Positions 1 through 5,996 of a stretch of DNA of 10,897 nucleotides are shown in pieces. Made by a program: the position numbers and the translations under genes. This DNA comes from Thermoplasmatota archaeon (GTDB taxonomy: Archaea > Thermoplasmatota > E2 > DHVEG-1): the NCBI GenBank assembly GCA_018824925.1, contig JAHJFH010000266.1, positions 1 to 10,897 of the forward strand. Direction: 5' to 3'. The notes beneath the pieces were generated by a model. It was not told the origin of the DNA, did not search any database, and saw nothing but the letters and a program-made list of their open reading frames with translations. Numbering within the stretch: position 1 is the stretch's first letter; each line of letters starts with the position of its first letter.

Positions 1-180
1 ATACCATTTCCGCAATGCCTCATATGAAAATGGTTCCATATCTGATATAATTGCGCTGGTTTTCCGGTAGGAAAGACCAGCGTGATACATTAAAAGCGCA
101 AGCGCTTTTGTTCGAGTATTTTTTCTTGTTCTTACAAAGATTTTTCTATCCTCTAATATATCCACTATCTGATTGAGCAT
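1..180 (-). CDS. IS transposase, N-terminal part (cut by window edge)
   Basis: The first 60 residues of a transposase are readable on the minus strand and stay open to the window edge. The start begins MLNQIVDILEDRKIF. A basic stretch (FVRTRKNTRTKALALLMY) is followed by a helix-turn-helix-like segment, GLSYRKTSAIISDMEPFSYEALRKWY, with the LSYR...S.EALRKW pattern of IS6/IS240-like DDE transposases. The DDE core is not in the window, so the exact IS family is uncertain. The start is chosen because a TATA-like box (199-207) lies about 23 bases upstream, which fits a leaderless or very short-leader transcript. A GAGGG five bases before the ATG could also act as a ribosome site. An upstream ATG at 185 is in a frame that stops at once. 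Its neighbour is a truncated integrase, so the element probably inserted into it. Confidence 0.75.
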   Translation of the reverse strand, partial: MLNQIVDILEDRKIFVRTRKNTRTKALALLMYHAGLSYRKTSAIISDMEPFSYEALRKWY

Positions 181-226
181 CCCATCCCTCTTATGTGGTT
201 ATAAAAGGTAGATGGGATTGCTCAAT
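172..226. repeat. Imperfect inverted repeat around the transposase start
   Basis: ATTGAGCATCCCATC (172-186) is the reverse complement of GATGGGATTGCTCAAT (211-226) except for one extra T in the right arm. The arms flank the putative TATA box and the left arm covers the transposase start codon. It could be an operator or an RNA hairpin limiting transposase expression. It is not an obvious pair of IS ends. Confidence 0.6.
199..207 (-). promoter_or_regulatory. Box A (TATA) of the IS transposase
   Basis: The minus strand reads CTTTTATAAC here, centred about 23 bases before the transposase ATG. This is normal archaeal box A spacing for a leaderless message. The box lies in the loop of the inverted repeat at 172-226. 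Confidence 0.45.
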
Positions 227-247
227 TGAAAATTATTTTCCTTAAGT

Positions 248-258
248 TGACAGTGTCA
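248..258. repeat. Short palindrome near the probable IS boundary
   Basis: TGACA-G-TGTCA is a perfect 11-base odd palindrome. It lies between the transposase promoter and the first recognisable integrase codon (267), where the terminal inverted repeat of the IS would be expected. The other IS end is outside the window, so the role as IS terminus is inferred. Confidence 0.3.
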
Positions 259-772
259 GACCACCCAGTGAAATCTGCAACCTAAACCTTGAAGACATCA
301 TCCTCAACAAAGATGGAACAGACTACATCAGAATACACGAAGATAAAAAACGAGGAAAAAACAGAATAATAATACCATTTAACAAAACAGTTCTCTCCTC
401 ACCAGTATTCAAAACACCACAAAACTACATAAACAACTGGAGAAAAAAAATTGCAAATGACAAATCAGAAAACGCTCTCTTTCTCAAACCAGACGGAGAA
501 CGAATCACAGGAAAATACCTAAGAGATCGAATCACACCCATGGGAAAAAGAATTGTTGGACCTTATTTTCATCTATACACTATGCACATACCTGTGCTAC
601 CTACCTCTATGAGCACACAAAAGAACTCGAAATAGTTCGAAGAAGATTAGGACATCGCAAACCAACAACCACTATCAAATATGTTCATATCGCAGATTGT
701 ATGAAGAGACAATTGGGAAAGAGAAATTTATTCAACCAGGCTTTAAGAACAAAGAAAAAGCCTGAAAAATAG
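258..772 (+). pseudogene. Tyrosine recombinase/integrase, C-terminal remnant with frameshift
   Basis: The catalytic domain of a phage/XerD-type tyrosine integrase is readable in two frames. From about 267 it reads SEICNLNLEDIILNKDG, the segment that normally follows the box I TG-x-R-x-SE motif. The first catalytic Arg and everything before it are missing. The frame runs to FHLYTM at 584 and then continues in another frame as HTCATYLYEHTKELEIVRRRLGH, ending at TAG 770-772. The C-terminal part keeps the LGH box and TTTIKYVHI, with the nucleophile Tyr in KYVHI. One missing base near 585-587 would restore ATG-CGA-CAT (M-R-H), so the lesion sits in the box II catalytic Arg codon. The protein is dead twice: 5' truncation beside the IS, and the frameshift. 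Its 3' end lies 52 bases from a tRNA gene, the usual habitat of archaeal integrative elements. Confidence 0.8.
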
Positions 773-811
773 ATTGATGGCCGAAATTGCCTCCATCTCC
801 CTCATTTTCTC

Positions 812-824
812 CTGTTGAGAACAG
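812..824 (-). other. Small perfect hairpin at the tRNA 3' trailer
   Basis: CTGTT-GAG-AACAG (five pairs, three-base loop) abuts the tRNA discriminator base directly. On the minus strand a T-run (about 764-770) follows roughly 50 bases later and could end the transcript. The hairpin may mark the trailer end or be chance. Confidence 0.35.
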
Positions 825-898
825 TGGGCCCGGCAGGATTTGAACCTGCGACCAACTGGTTATGAGCCAGTCGCTCCGCCAGACTAAGCTACGAGCCC
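825..898 (-). tRNA. tRNA with CAU anticodon (elongator Met or Ile2)
   Basis: The minus strand folds as a full 74-base cloverleaf. The acceptor arms are GGGCTCG and CGGGCCC, with G-T pairing at one step, followed by discriminator A. There is a four-pair D stem, an anticodon stem ACTGG/CCAGT with loop CTCATAA, and a T arm GCAGG-TTCAAAT-CCTGC. The 3' CCA is not encoded. An initiator tRNA is unlikely because the anticodon stem lacks three consecutive G-C pairs. The GGGCxCGTAGCTTAG start resembles archaeal isoleucine tRNAs, so Ile2, whose C34 is modified to agmatidine, is as plausible as elongator Met. There is no intron. Confidence 0.93.
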
Positions 899-929
899 CA
901 AAATAATCCAGGGATAATAGTAATTCTCA

Positions 930-937
930 TACTTAAA
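930..937 (-). promoter_or_regulatory. Box A (TATA) of the tRNA gene
   Basis: The minus strand reads TTTAAGTA preceded by CTAAAA (a BRE-like stretch), centred about 35 bases upstream of the tRNA 5' end. This would start transcription some 10 bases before the mature tRNA, a usual arrangement in archaea. Confidence 0.45.
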
Positions 938-1006
938 TTTTAGAGGATAACTTTCACCACAAAGAAAAACCTTCATTAACCACCTCCACTTACAAAAAAA
1001 TGATCG

Positions 1007-2047
1007 ATGCAGCCAATACAAGTACTCGCAACCTATCCATTCCTAAACGAAGCAAAAAAATACATTAAAGATCAACAACTCACCATATCAGAACTTCTCA
1101 CTGGAAAACTGTACGAACGCGCTCGAACAGTCAGTGTTGAACGAGTCAACAATGCCCTAACAACCGGTAATGTCCAAGACCGTCAACTTGCCACAGACAC
1201 AGACCGCATGATGGAAATCTATTCCTACCCCCTCGCACGCATGCTCACCACCGCAATCAATGACCCCTACCTAACACGACGCTATGCCCTTGCTGAAGCA
1301 TACCACGCCTATAAACACCTCATAACCGAACCAACCAACTTCATTAAACAAATCGCCACCGAACAAAACATCTACTATAAAAAACCACAAGAAAACACCA
1401 TATCCATCTTCTACAAAGATTACCTCCGATATGCACCAACTCAATATAAAAAATGGAAAATGGTCAACCGCGACATGGACCACGGATACATCACCATATC
1501 CTACAAAGACATCTCACGTCTCATCCTGGAAGCTATACGTACAAAAATGCTCACAGAACTGGAACACCTTCAAACCAACGACCTCATTAACAGCATCTTT
1601 TCAGCTGAAATCACCCGCTTCCGCATCATCCTGAATCAAAAAAGGAAAAAAATGGAGACCGCCCCGATTGGGAAACTTGATATTGAAAAACTCCCTCCAT
1701 GTCTAAAAGACACCCTTACTGCCATCCAAGCAGGAGAAAACGTCCCTCATATAGGACGATTTGCTCTCGTCAGCTTCCTTAATACTGTCGGTATGAATAT
1801 CACCGAAATTCTTAAACTCTTCAGTACCGCACCAGACTACCAAGAAGAACGTACACGTTACCAAGTAGAACATATAACAGGCACCACTTCCGCCACCGCC
1901 TATAAATCACCAGGATGCAGCAAAATGCGTACCTACGGCCTCTGCCCTACCGACAAAATCGATGACACCTGCCGAAAAACAAATCATCCCCTCAGCTACT
2001 ATAACATCAGATGGAAACAACAGAAAAAGGAGAAACCCCCCACATGA
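1007..2047 (+). CDS. priL: DNA primase large subunit PriL
   Basis: The protein (346 aa) is the regulatory subunit of archaeal/eukaryotic-type primase. It binds the catalytic subunit PriS and helps to start RNA primers at replication forks. The N-terminus (ATYPFLNEAKKYIKD, residues 8-22) is typical of archaeal PriL. The C-terminal iron-sulphur domain is complete: four Cys at 232, 304, 313 and 322 match the spacing of the 4Fe-4S ligands, in the contexts PPCL, PGCS, GLCP and DTCR. Length is in the family range. The ATG at 1007 is fixed by an in-frame TGA at 1001-1003; no clear ribosome site is visible. priL overlaps tmk by an ATGA, suggesting one transcript. priS is not in the window. The sense strand is rich in C and poor in G, and C-ending codons are common. 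Confidence 0.93.
   Translation: MQPIQVLATYPFLNEAKKYIKDQQLTISELLTGKLYERARTVSVERVNNALTTGNVQDRQLATDTDRMMEIYSYPLARMLTTAINDPYLTRRYALAEAYHAYKHLITEPTNFIKQIATEQNIYYKKPQENTISIFYKDYLRYAPTQYKKWKMVNRDMDHGYITISYKDISRLILEAIRTKMLTELEHLQTNDLINSIFSAEITRFRIILNQKRKKMETAPIGKLDIEKLPPCLKDTLTAIQAGENVPHIGRFALVSFLNTVGMNITEILKLFSTAPDYQEERTRYQVEHITGTTSATAYKSPGCSKMRTYGLCPTDKIDDTCRKTNHPLSYYNIRWKQQKKEKPPT
2029..2032 (+). promoter_or_regulatory. Ribosome binding site that selects the tmk start
   Basis: GGAG, 11 bases before the ATG at 2044 and inside the end of priL, supports the short tmk start over the in-frame ATG at 2011 and suggests translational coupling. Confidence 0.5.
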
Positions 2048-2643
2048 GTCTTTTCATCGCATTCGAAGGAATCGACGGATCTGGAAAATCAACAATAGCC
2101 ACAAATGTCTATGCTGCTCTTAAACAACAAGGACATACCATAATACTTTCCCGAGAACCAACCGATACTGAAGTCGGAAAATTTGTACAAACCTGTATAA
2201 AAACACATTCAGATCCCTACGTAACCGCTTTTGCCTTTATCTCCGATCGAATACTACACAACAAAGACATTGAGCAATGGCTTGCATCAGGATCAATTGT
2301 TCTCTGCGATCGCTATGCAGCCTCAACCTATGCATATCAAGGAGCACAACTACAAAAAGACATCCACAATCCTATGAAATGGCTACAAGGACTATCAAAA
2401 AATCTTATTCGAGAACCCGATCATACCTTCCTATTTGATCTTGATCCAGAAATTGCTATACAACGTATCCAACACCGATCAGAATTAATTCCTTTTGAAA
2501 AAAAATCTTTTTTAACCGCTGTCCGACAAAACTATCTAAAATTAGCACAAGAACACCATTATCACATTCTTGATGCCACCCAATCCATCCAGGATGTAAC
2601 ACAAAACTGTCTTAAACAAATACAAGAAAAATTAATAAAATAA
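2044..2643 (+). CDS. tmk: Thymidylate kinase (dTMP kinase)
   Basis: Phosphorylates dTMP to dTDP with ATP in the cytosol, on the path to dTTP for DNA synthesis. From the chosen start the protein has 199 residues. The P-loop is FEGIDGSGKST (residues 7-17). REPTDTEVGKF (37-47) matches the REPGGT region, and SDRILH (67-72) and CDRYAASTYAYQGAQL (88-103) carry the DR and AYQ nucleoside-binding motifs. PDHTFLFDLDPEIAIQRI (125-142) is the usual core strand and helix, and FEKKSFLTAVRQNYLKLA (151-168) follows the LID. An open frame extends 11 codons upstream to an ATG at 2011, but that part lies inside priL. The ATG at 2044 overlaps the priL stop as ATGA and has GGAG at 2029-2032, so it is preferred. 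The gene is likely co-transcribed with priL. Confidence 0.93.
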   Translation: MSLFIAFEGIDGSGKSTIATNVYAALKQQGHTIILSREPTDTEVGKFVQTCIKTHSDPYVTAFAFISDRILHNKDIEQWLASGSIVLCDRYAASTYAYQGAQLQKDIHNPMKWLQGLSKNLIREPDHTFLFDLDPEIAIQRIQHRSELIPFEKKSFLTAVRQNYLKLAQEHHYHILDATQSIQDVTQNCLKQIQEKLIK

Positions 2644-2655
2644 CCATAATTAGTA

Positions 2656-3266
2656 ATAAAAATCAAAATACTACATTCTCCAAAATTTGAATCTACCGTA
2701 GAGATTTTAAAAACAAAATATCATCATACAAACTCATAATACTTGATATGGATGGAACTTAATTGAAAAAACGCGCCATTTTTGTTTCTGCAAAAACCTT
2801 TGGATTAGCCAATACTATCTACCACTATTTCTCCTATTAAAAAAGTCTATAAACTATTCAATTACTCACCAGAAAATCAAAAAAAACATACAAATCGCTG
2901 TAGCAACAACAAACTACCAATTTTTAGTACATAATCAACAAAAAAGATTATACCTATTACAAATATGCCAATAAACTTATATCTAATTAAGACATTGTAA
3001 CTGGCGAACTATAGATATATATCTCTCAATAAGCAGATTGTGGAGACGGCTATTGTTATTCCATATGTAAGGTGGCTGTGATACAAACCCGTGTCACGAT
3101 CTTAAAATCACTTTAAAAGGAACAATAGCTGTTTGAGATGGACGCATTAAGATAGGCATGTTATTGAATCACCGGTCTCAGTTTCGCTTACCAAGTGCCT
3201 CTTGAAATTCAACAACAAATTTCCTACAAGATTACCGATGTGCGTAGCATCTTAACATTCATTTAA
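2656..3266 (+). pseudogene. Decayed HAD-superfamily phosphatase upstream of the solute synthase
   Basis: This gap holds no intact frame, but pieces of one HAD phosphatase appear in the right order. ILHSPKFESTVEILKTK (from about 2668) is a possible N-terminus. YKLIILDMDGT (2727-2759) is HAD motif I with the nucleophile Asp, followed by a stop and LKKRAIFVSAKTFG. ANKLISN and DIVTGEL (2991-3011) match the region before motif III of phosphoserine-phosphatase-like enzymes. IAV-stop-DGRIKIGM (3125-3160) is motif IV GDGRxDI with a likely GGA-to-TGA change. TGLSFAYQVPLEIQQQ to ITDVRSILTFI, ending at TAA 3264-3266, is a typical C-terminus. About 610 bases (some 200 codons) is right for a small HAD enzyme. 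Several stops and frameshifts show it is dead. It ends 16 bases before the synthase start, so it was probably the sugar-phosphoglycerate phosphatase of the operon. The fragments are seen; family and role are inferred. Confidence 0.65.
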
Positions 3267-3282
3267 CAAAGAGTCGAATCTT

Positions 3283-4485
3283 ATGGATATGAAGCAAGAA
3301 GAAATAACAACACTTCATGATCTAAATCTTGATCATAAAAAATTACTTGCAGCAATGAATGAATTTTCAGACATACGACCTGTTTCCGTCGTCATGCCAA
3401 TGTTATACAGTGAAGTAAAAAGTGATGCATTACCCCATATCGTTGACCGATTAAACAAATGCACTTACCTTCATCAAGTTATCATCCCACTTGCTGCACA
3501 GAACCAAAAAGAATTTGGTCACATCAAACGATTCTTCCACCGTCTCACCATACCCCATCTCATCATGTGGTGTAACGGGCCCCGAATCGATAATTTACTC
3601 TTAAGCCTTAAATCAGAAGGACTCAATCTCACCAAATACCGAGGAAAAGGACGTGATGTCTGGCTCGCTTTAGGTATTGCCACCCTCAATAACTATGCAG
3701 TAGCACTCCACGACGCAGACATTCAAGCATACAACGAAATCATACCAACTAAACTCCTCTATCCTATTATAGAGTCTGAATTAGATTTCAAATTTAACAA
3801 AGGATACTATGCCCGTGTAAACATAAAACGAACAATCATGTACGGAAGAGTTTTCCGTCTTTTTCTTGACCCACTTCTCCGCTCATTAATTGATACTCTG
3901 GGTACTGAACCTCATTTCATTAGATTTCTCCGTTCTTTCAGATATCCCATCTCAGGAGAATTTGCACTCACGAGCGATCTCTCACGCGACCTAGATGTTC
4001 CCGGGGGATGGGGTATTGAATTAGGTGTCATGGCAGAAATTTACCGAAACGTCGCCATAAAACGAATCTGCCAAACCGATCTCGGCTTTTATGAACACAA
4101 ACATCAAGTTATCGGAGATTCCGATCAAGGCCTAGTTAAAATGTCTGGCGAGATCTTTAAAACCCTTCTCCGTGTCCTCATAGAAGCAGATCAAATACAA
4201 ATATCGCGACCATTTCTTCTCTCATTACGTGTACTCTATCAACGTAATGCCCAGGATGCTATACGAAAATATCATGCTGATGCCCTTATTAATGGTATAG
4301 ATTATGACCGCCATCTTGAGGAAACAATGGTTGAGAAATTTAGCCAACAAATCATGATAGCAGGAAATAAATATATGCTCAAACCAGTAGGAACTCGAAT
4401 ACCTGACTGGCTTCGCACTATGTCAGCTCGGAAAAAAATCCGAGAAGAACTACTTGAAATTGTACTTGAAGACAATAAGAGATGA
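3283..4485 (+). CDS. Glucosyl-3-phosphoglycerate synthase-like glycosyltransferase (GT81 type)
   Basis: A 400-residue cytosolic GT-A enzyme, no membrane segment or signal peptide. Best match is glucosyl-3-phosphoglycerate synthase, which moves glucose from an NDP-glucose to 3-phosphoglycerate as first step to the compatible solute glucosylglycerate. Seen features: SVVMPMLYSE (35-44) as the first strand of the fold; GKGRDVWLALG (121-131), the nucleotide/acceptor loop; HDADI (143-147) with the metal-binding DxD; FNKGYYARV (171-179); FRYPISGEFAL (219-229); GGWGIELGVMAEI (241-253); and EHKHQ (271-275), whose His is a likely metal ligand. A mannosyl version is possible; sugar specificity cannot be read off. 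The ATG at 3283 is used; a second ATG lies two codons later. A weak TATA-like stretch (TTAACATT, 3252-3259) is near leaderless spacing but lies in the pseudogene end. It is followed after 6 bases by a second glycosyltransferase. Confidence 0.72.
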   Translation: MDMKQEEITTLHDLNLDHKKLLAAMNEFSDIRPVSVVMPMLYSEVKSDALPHIVDRLNKCTYLHQVIIPLAAQNQKEFGHIKRFFHRLTIPHLIMWCNGPRIDNLLLSLKSEGLNLTKYRGKGRDVWLALGIATLNNYAVALHDADIQAYNEIIPTKLLYPIIESELDFKFNKGYYARVNIKRTIMYGRVFRLFLDPLLRSLIDTLGTEPHFIRFLRSFRYPISGEFALTSDLSRDLDVPGGWGIELGVMAEIYRNVAIKRICQTDLGFYEHKHQVIGDSDQGLVKMSGEIFKTLLRVLIEADQIQISRPFLLSLRVLYQRNAQDAIRKYHADALINGIDYDRHLEETMVEKFSQQIMIAGNKYMLKPVGTRIPDWLRTMSARKKIREELLEIVLEDNKR

Positions 4486-4487
4486 TA
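4479..4487 (+). promoter_or_regulatory. Ribosome binding site before a GTG start
   Basis: AGAGATGAT resembles the archaeal GGAGGTGAT consensus and sits just before the GTG at 4492, overlapping the stop of the upstream gene. It supports GTG as start and coupled translation. Confidence 0.45.
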
Positions 4488-4491
4488 CACC

Positions 4492-5727
4492 GTGAATCAA
4501 CCATGGAACCACGAATTAACACTCCAAGAACCCATTCAAAAACAAAGTCAAAATATCAAACCAATCGATATTATGGTTGGTGTCCTCTGCAAAAACGTAG
4601 AAACGACCGTGCTCAACGTTCTCAACGTCATAAACGAGGGACTCTACCGCTATTTTCCCGATTACAAAAAGGCTATTGTTGTCTCTGAGGGAAACTCAAC
4701 AGATAAAACCAAAGAAGTTCTAGGTCTCTTCCAACCATACAACTCTATTCATAAACTAGTTACCACCGACATAACAACTGGTGGAAAAGGCGTGGGGGTC
4801 ATGACTATATTCGAAATTGCTCATCAAGCACAAGCAAAATGTGTCGTGCTCATAGATGGTGATCTACTTAGTATAAAACCCGGGTGGATTCAAAATATTT
4901 CAAATCCAATCCTTTACGGTCGAGCTGATCTCACCGTCCCTTACTATATCCGTGATAAAAACGATGGCGTCATAACTAATAATCTTGTTTACCCTTTTAC
5001 ACGAGCCCTTTATGGAATCGATATACGTCAACCGATAGCAGGAGAATTTGCATTATCAAGAAACCTGTATGAAATACTTAGAAATCATCCCTTATTTCCC
5101 CCAGATTTTGGAGTTGATATCTTCATTGTAACGGTTGCAGCAGCAGAAGGGTTGAAAGTGAAAGAAAGCCTTTATTCACTGAAAATACATGAATCAACTA
5201 CTCGCTATTTAGAACCAGAGAAATTCCTAGTCCCCATGTTCCGACGGGTCACCGGTAGTATGTTTCGACTTGCCCAATATTATGAATCATTTTGGAAAAA
5301 TAAGCCCCGTTATCCGCATATAACCTATTATCGGGAGTGTTTTAGTCAAAAACCCATCCCAGTTAAAATCAACATAAATCAATTGATAGAAACCTTTAGA
5401 ACAGAATTCTATCAAAATAAAGATACAATGACATCAATATTACCTCAGGATATGATTCAGGATATCGAACACATAATAAATAATCCTCAAAAATTTGATC
5501 CAGAACTCTGGGTCGAAATTGTATATTCTTACGCAGCTGCCTATAAGAATGCGGATGAAAAACAACAAAAAAGCCTGATAGAATCCCTTAAACCGCTTTG
5601 GATTGGTCGATTTGTTAGCTATGCGCTTGAAACGAAAGATATGGATATTAATCAAGCGGAAACGGTATTGCAGAAACAAGCTGAGGTATTTGAAGAGAAA
5701 TTCAATTATTTAATATCAATTTATTAA
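4492..5727 (+). CDS. GT-A family glycosyltransferase, candidate (manno)glucosylglycerate synthase
   Basis: A 411-residue family 2-like glycosyltransferase without signal peptide or transmembrane segment. Visible motifs: IDIMVGVLCKN (25-35), first strand and nucleotide site; VVSEGNSTDKTKEV (63-76), as in enzymes with DGxSTDxT; GGKGVGVMTIF (97-107); LIDGDLLSI (120-128) with DxD (D122, D124); YYIRDKNDGVITN (151-163); IRQPIAGEFALS (178-189); and FGVDIF (206-211). The order D-G-D, RQPIxGEF, G-x-D-I is shared with bacterial/archaeal glucosylglycerate and mannosylglycerate synthase-type enzymes. Residues about 280-411 are a mostly helical extension I cannot assign. With the adjacent GT81-type enzyme it suggests either a second route to the same solute or addition of a second sugar. 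The start is GTG. This gene and its predecessor are in the same reading frame, separated by TGA and two sense codons. Exact reaction unknown. Confidence 0.6.
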   Translation: MNQPWNHELTLQEPIQKQSQNIKPIDIMVGVLCKNVETTVLNVLNVINEGLYRYFPDYKKAIVVSEGNSTDKTKEVLGLFQPYNSIHKLVTTDITTGGKGVGVMTIFEIAHQAQAKCVVLIDGDLLSIKPGWIQNISNPILYGRADLTVPYYIRDKNDGVITNNLVYPFTRALYGIDIRQPIAGEFALSRNLYEILRNHPLFPPDFGVDIFIVTVAAAEGLKVKESLYSLKIHESTTRYLEPEKFLVPMFRRVTGSMFRLAQYYESFWKNKPRYPHITYYRECFSQKPIPVKININQLIETFRTEFYQNKDTMTSILPQDMIQDIEHIINNPQKFDPELWVEIVYSYAAAYKNADEKQQKSLIESLKPLWIGRFVSYALETKDMDINQAETVLQKQAEVFEEKFNYLISIY

Positions 5728-5760
5728 GAAATCATAATTATGCAACAAATATAGCATATT

Positions 5761-5929
5761 TTATTGATTATATTGACGAGCAAGATATCGCGCACGTTGC
5801 CCAACAACAAACAATTTTGCTATGAAGGTTATCTCGTTTGCCTCTTCTTGACTAGATACTTGCCCGACGATCAACATTTACTTCACATGTACCTGTTTCT
5901 AAAACTGTATTAAAAACCCTTGTTGTACA
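5761..5929 (-). pseudogene. Possible decayed short reading frame after polB
   Basis: The 269-base gap between the convergent glycosyltransferase and polB genes has no intact gene. On the minus strand two protein-like stretches join at a frameshift near 5850-5865: TRVFNTVLETGTCEVNVDRR (from about 5923) and then SSQEEANEITFIAKLFVVGQ followed by RARYLARQYNQ, ending at TAA (5761-5763). Composition and continuity look like former coding sequence. I recognise no family. It could also be chance in an AT-rich spacer. Confidence 0.3.
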
Positions 5930-5996
5930 GACATTACCCAACTACCATACTACTATGGCAATATTGTGAAAAATGTTTCAAAACACGTTAATAGCA

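Noticed and set aside
825..898. Initiator methionine tRNA
   Set aside because: The anticodon stem ACTGG/CCAGT lacks the three consecutive G-C pairs expected of initiators.
2011..2043. Longer thymidylate kinase start
   Set aside because: The 11 extra codons lie inside priL, precede the normal family N-terminus, and the ATG at 2044 has its own ribosome site and ATGA overlap.
3012..3014. In-frame TAG in the HAD remnant as a pyrrolysine codon
   Set aside because: The remnant also has frameshifts and other stop codons, so recoding of one TAG would not restore a protein.
3575..3585. GGGCCCC-containing stretch as a partial tRNA copy (attachment-site repeat)
   Set aside because: Similarity is limited to a few G/C bases and lies inside conserved synthase codons.
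4482..4688. Short open frame overlapping the start of the second glycosyltransferase
   Set aside because: It is an out-of-frame shadow with low-complexity basic composition; the GTG frame at 4492 carries clear family motifs.
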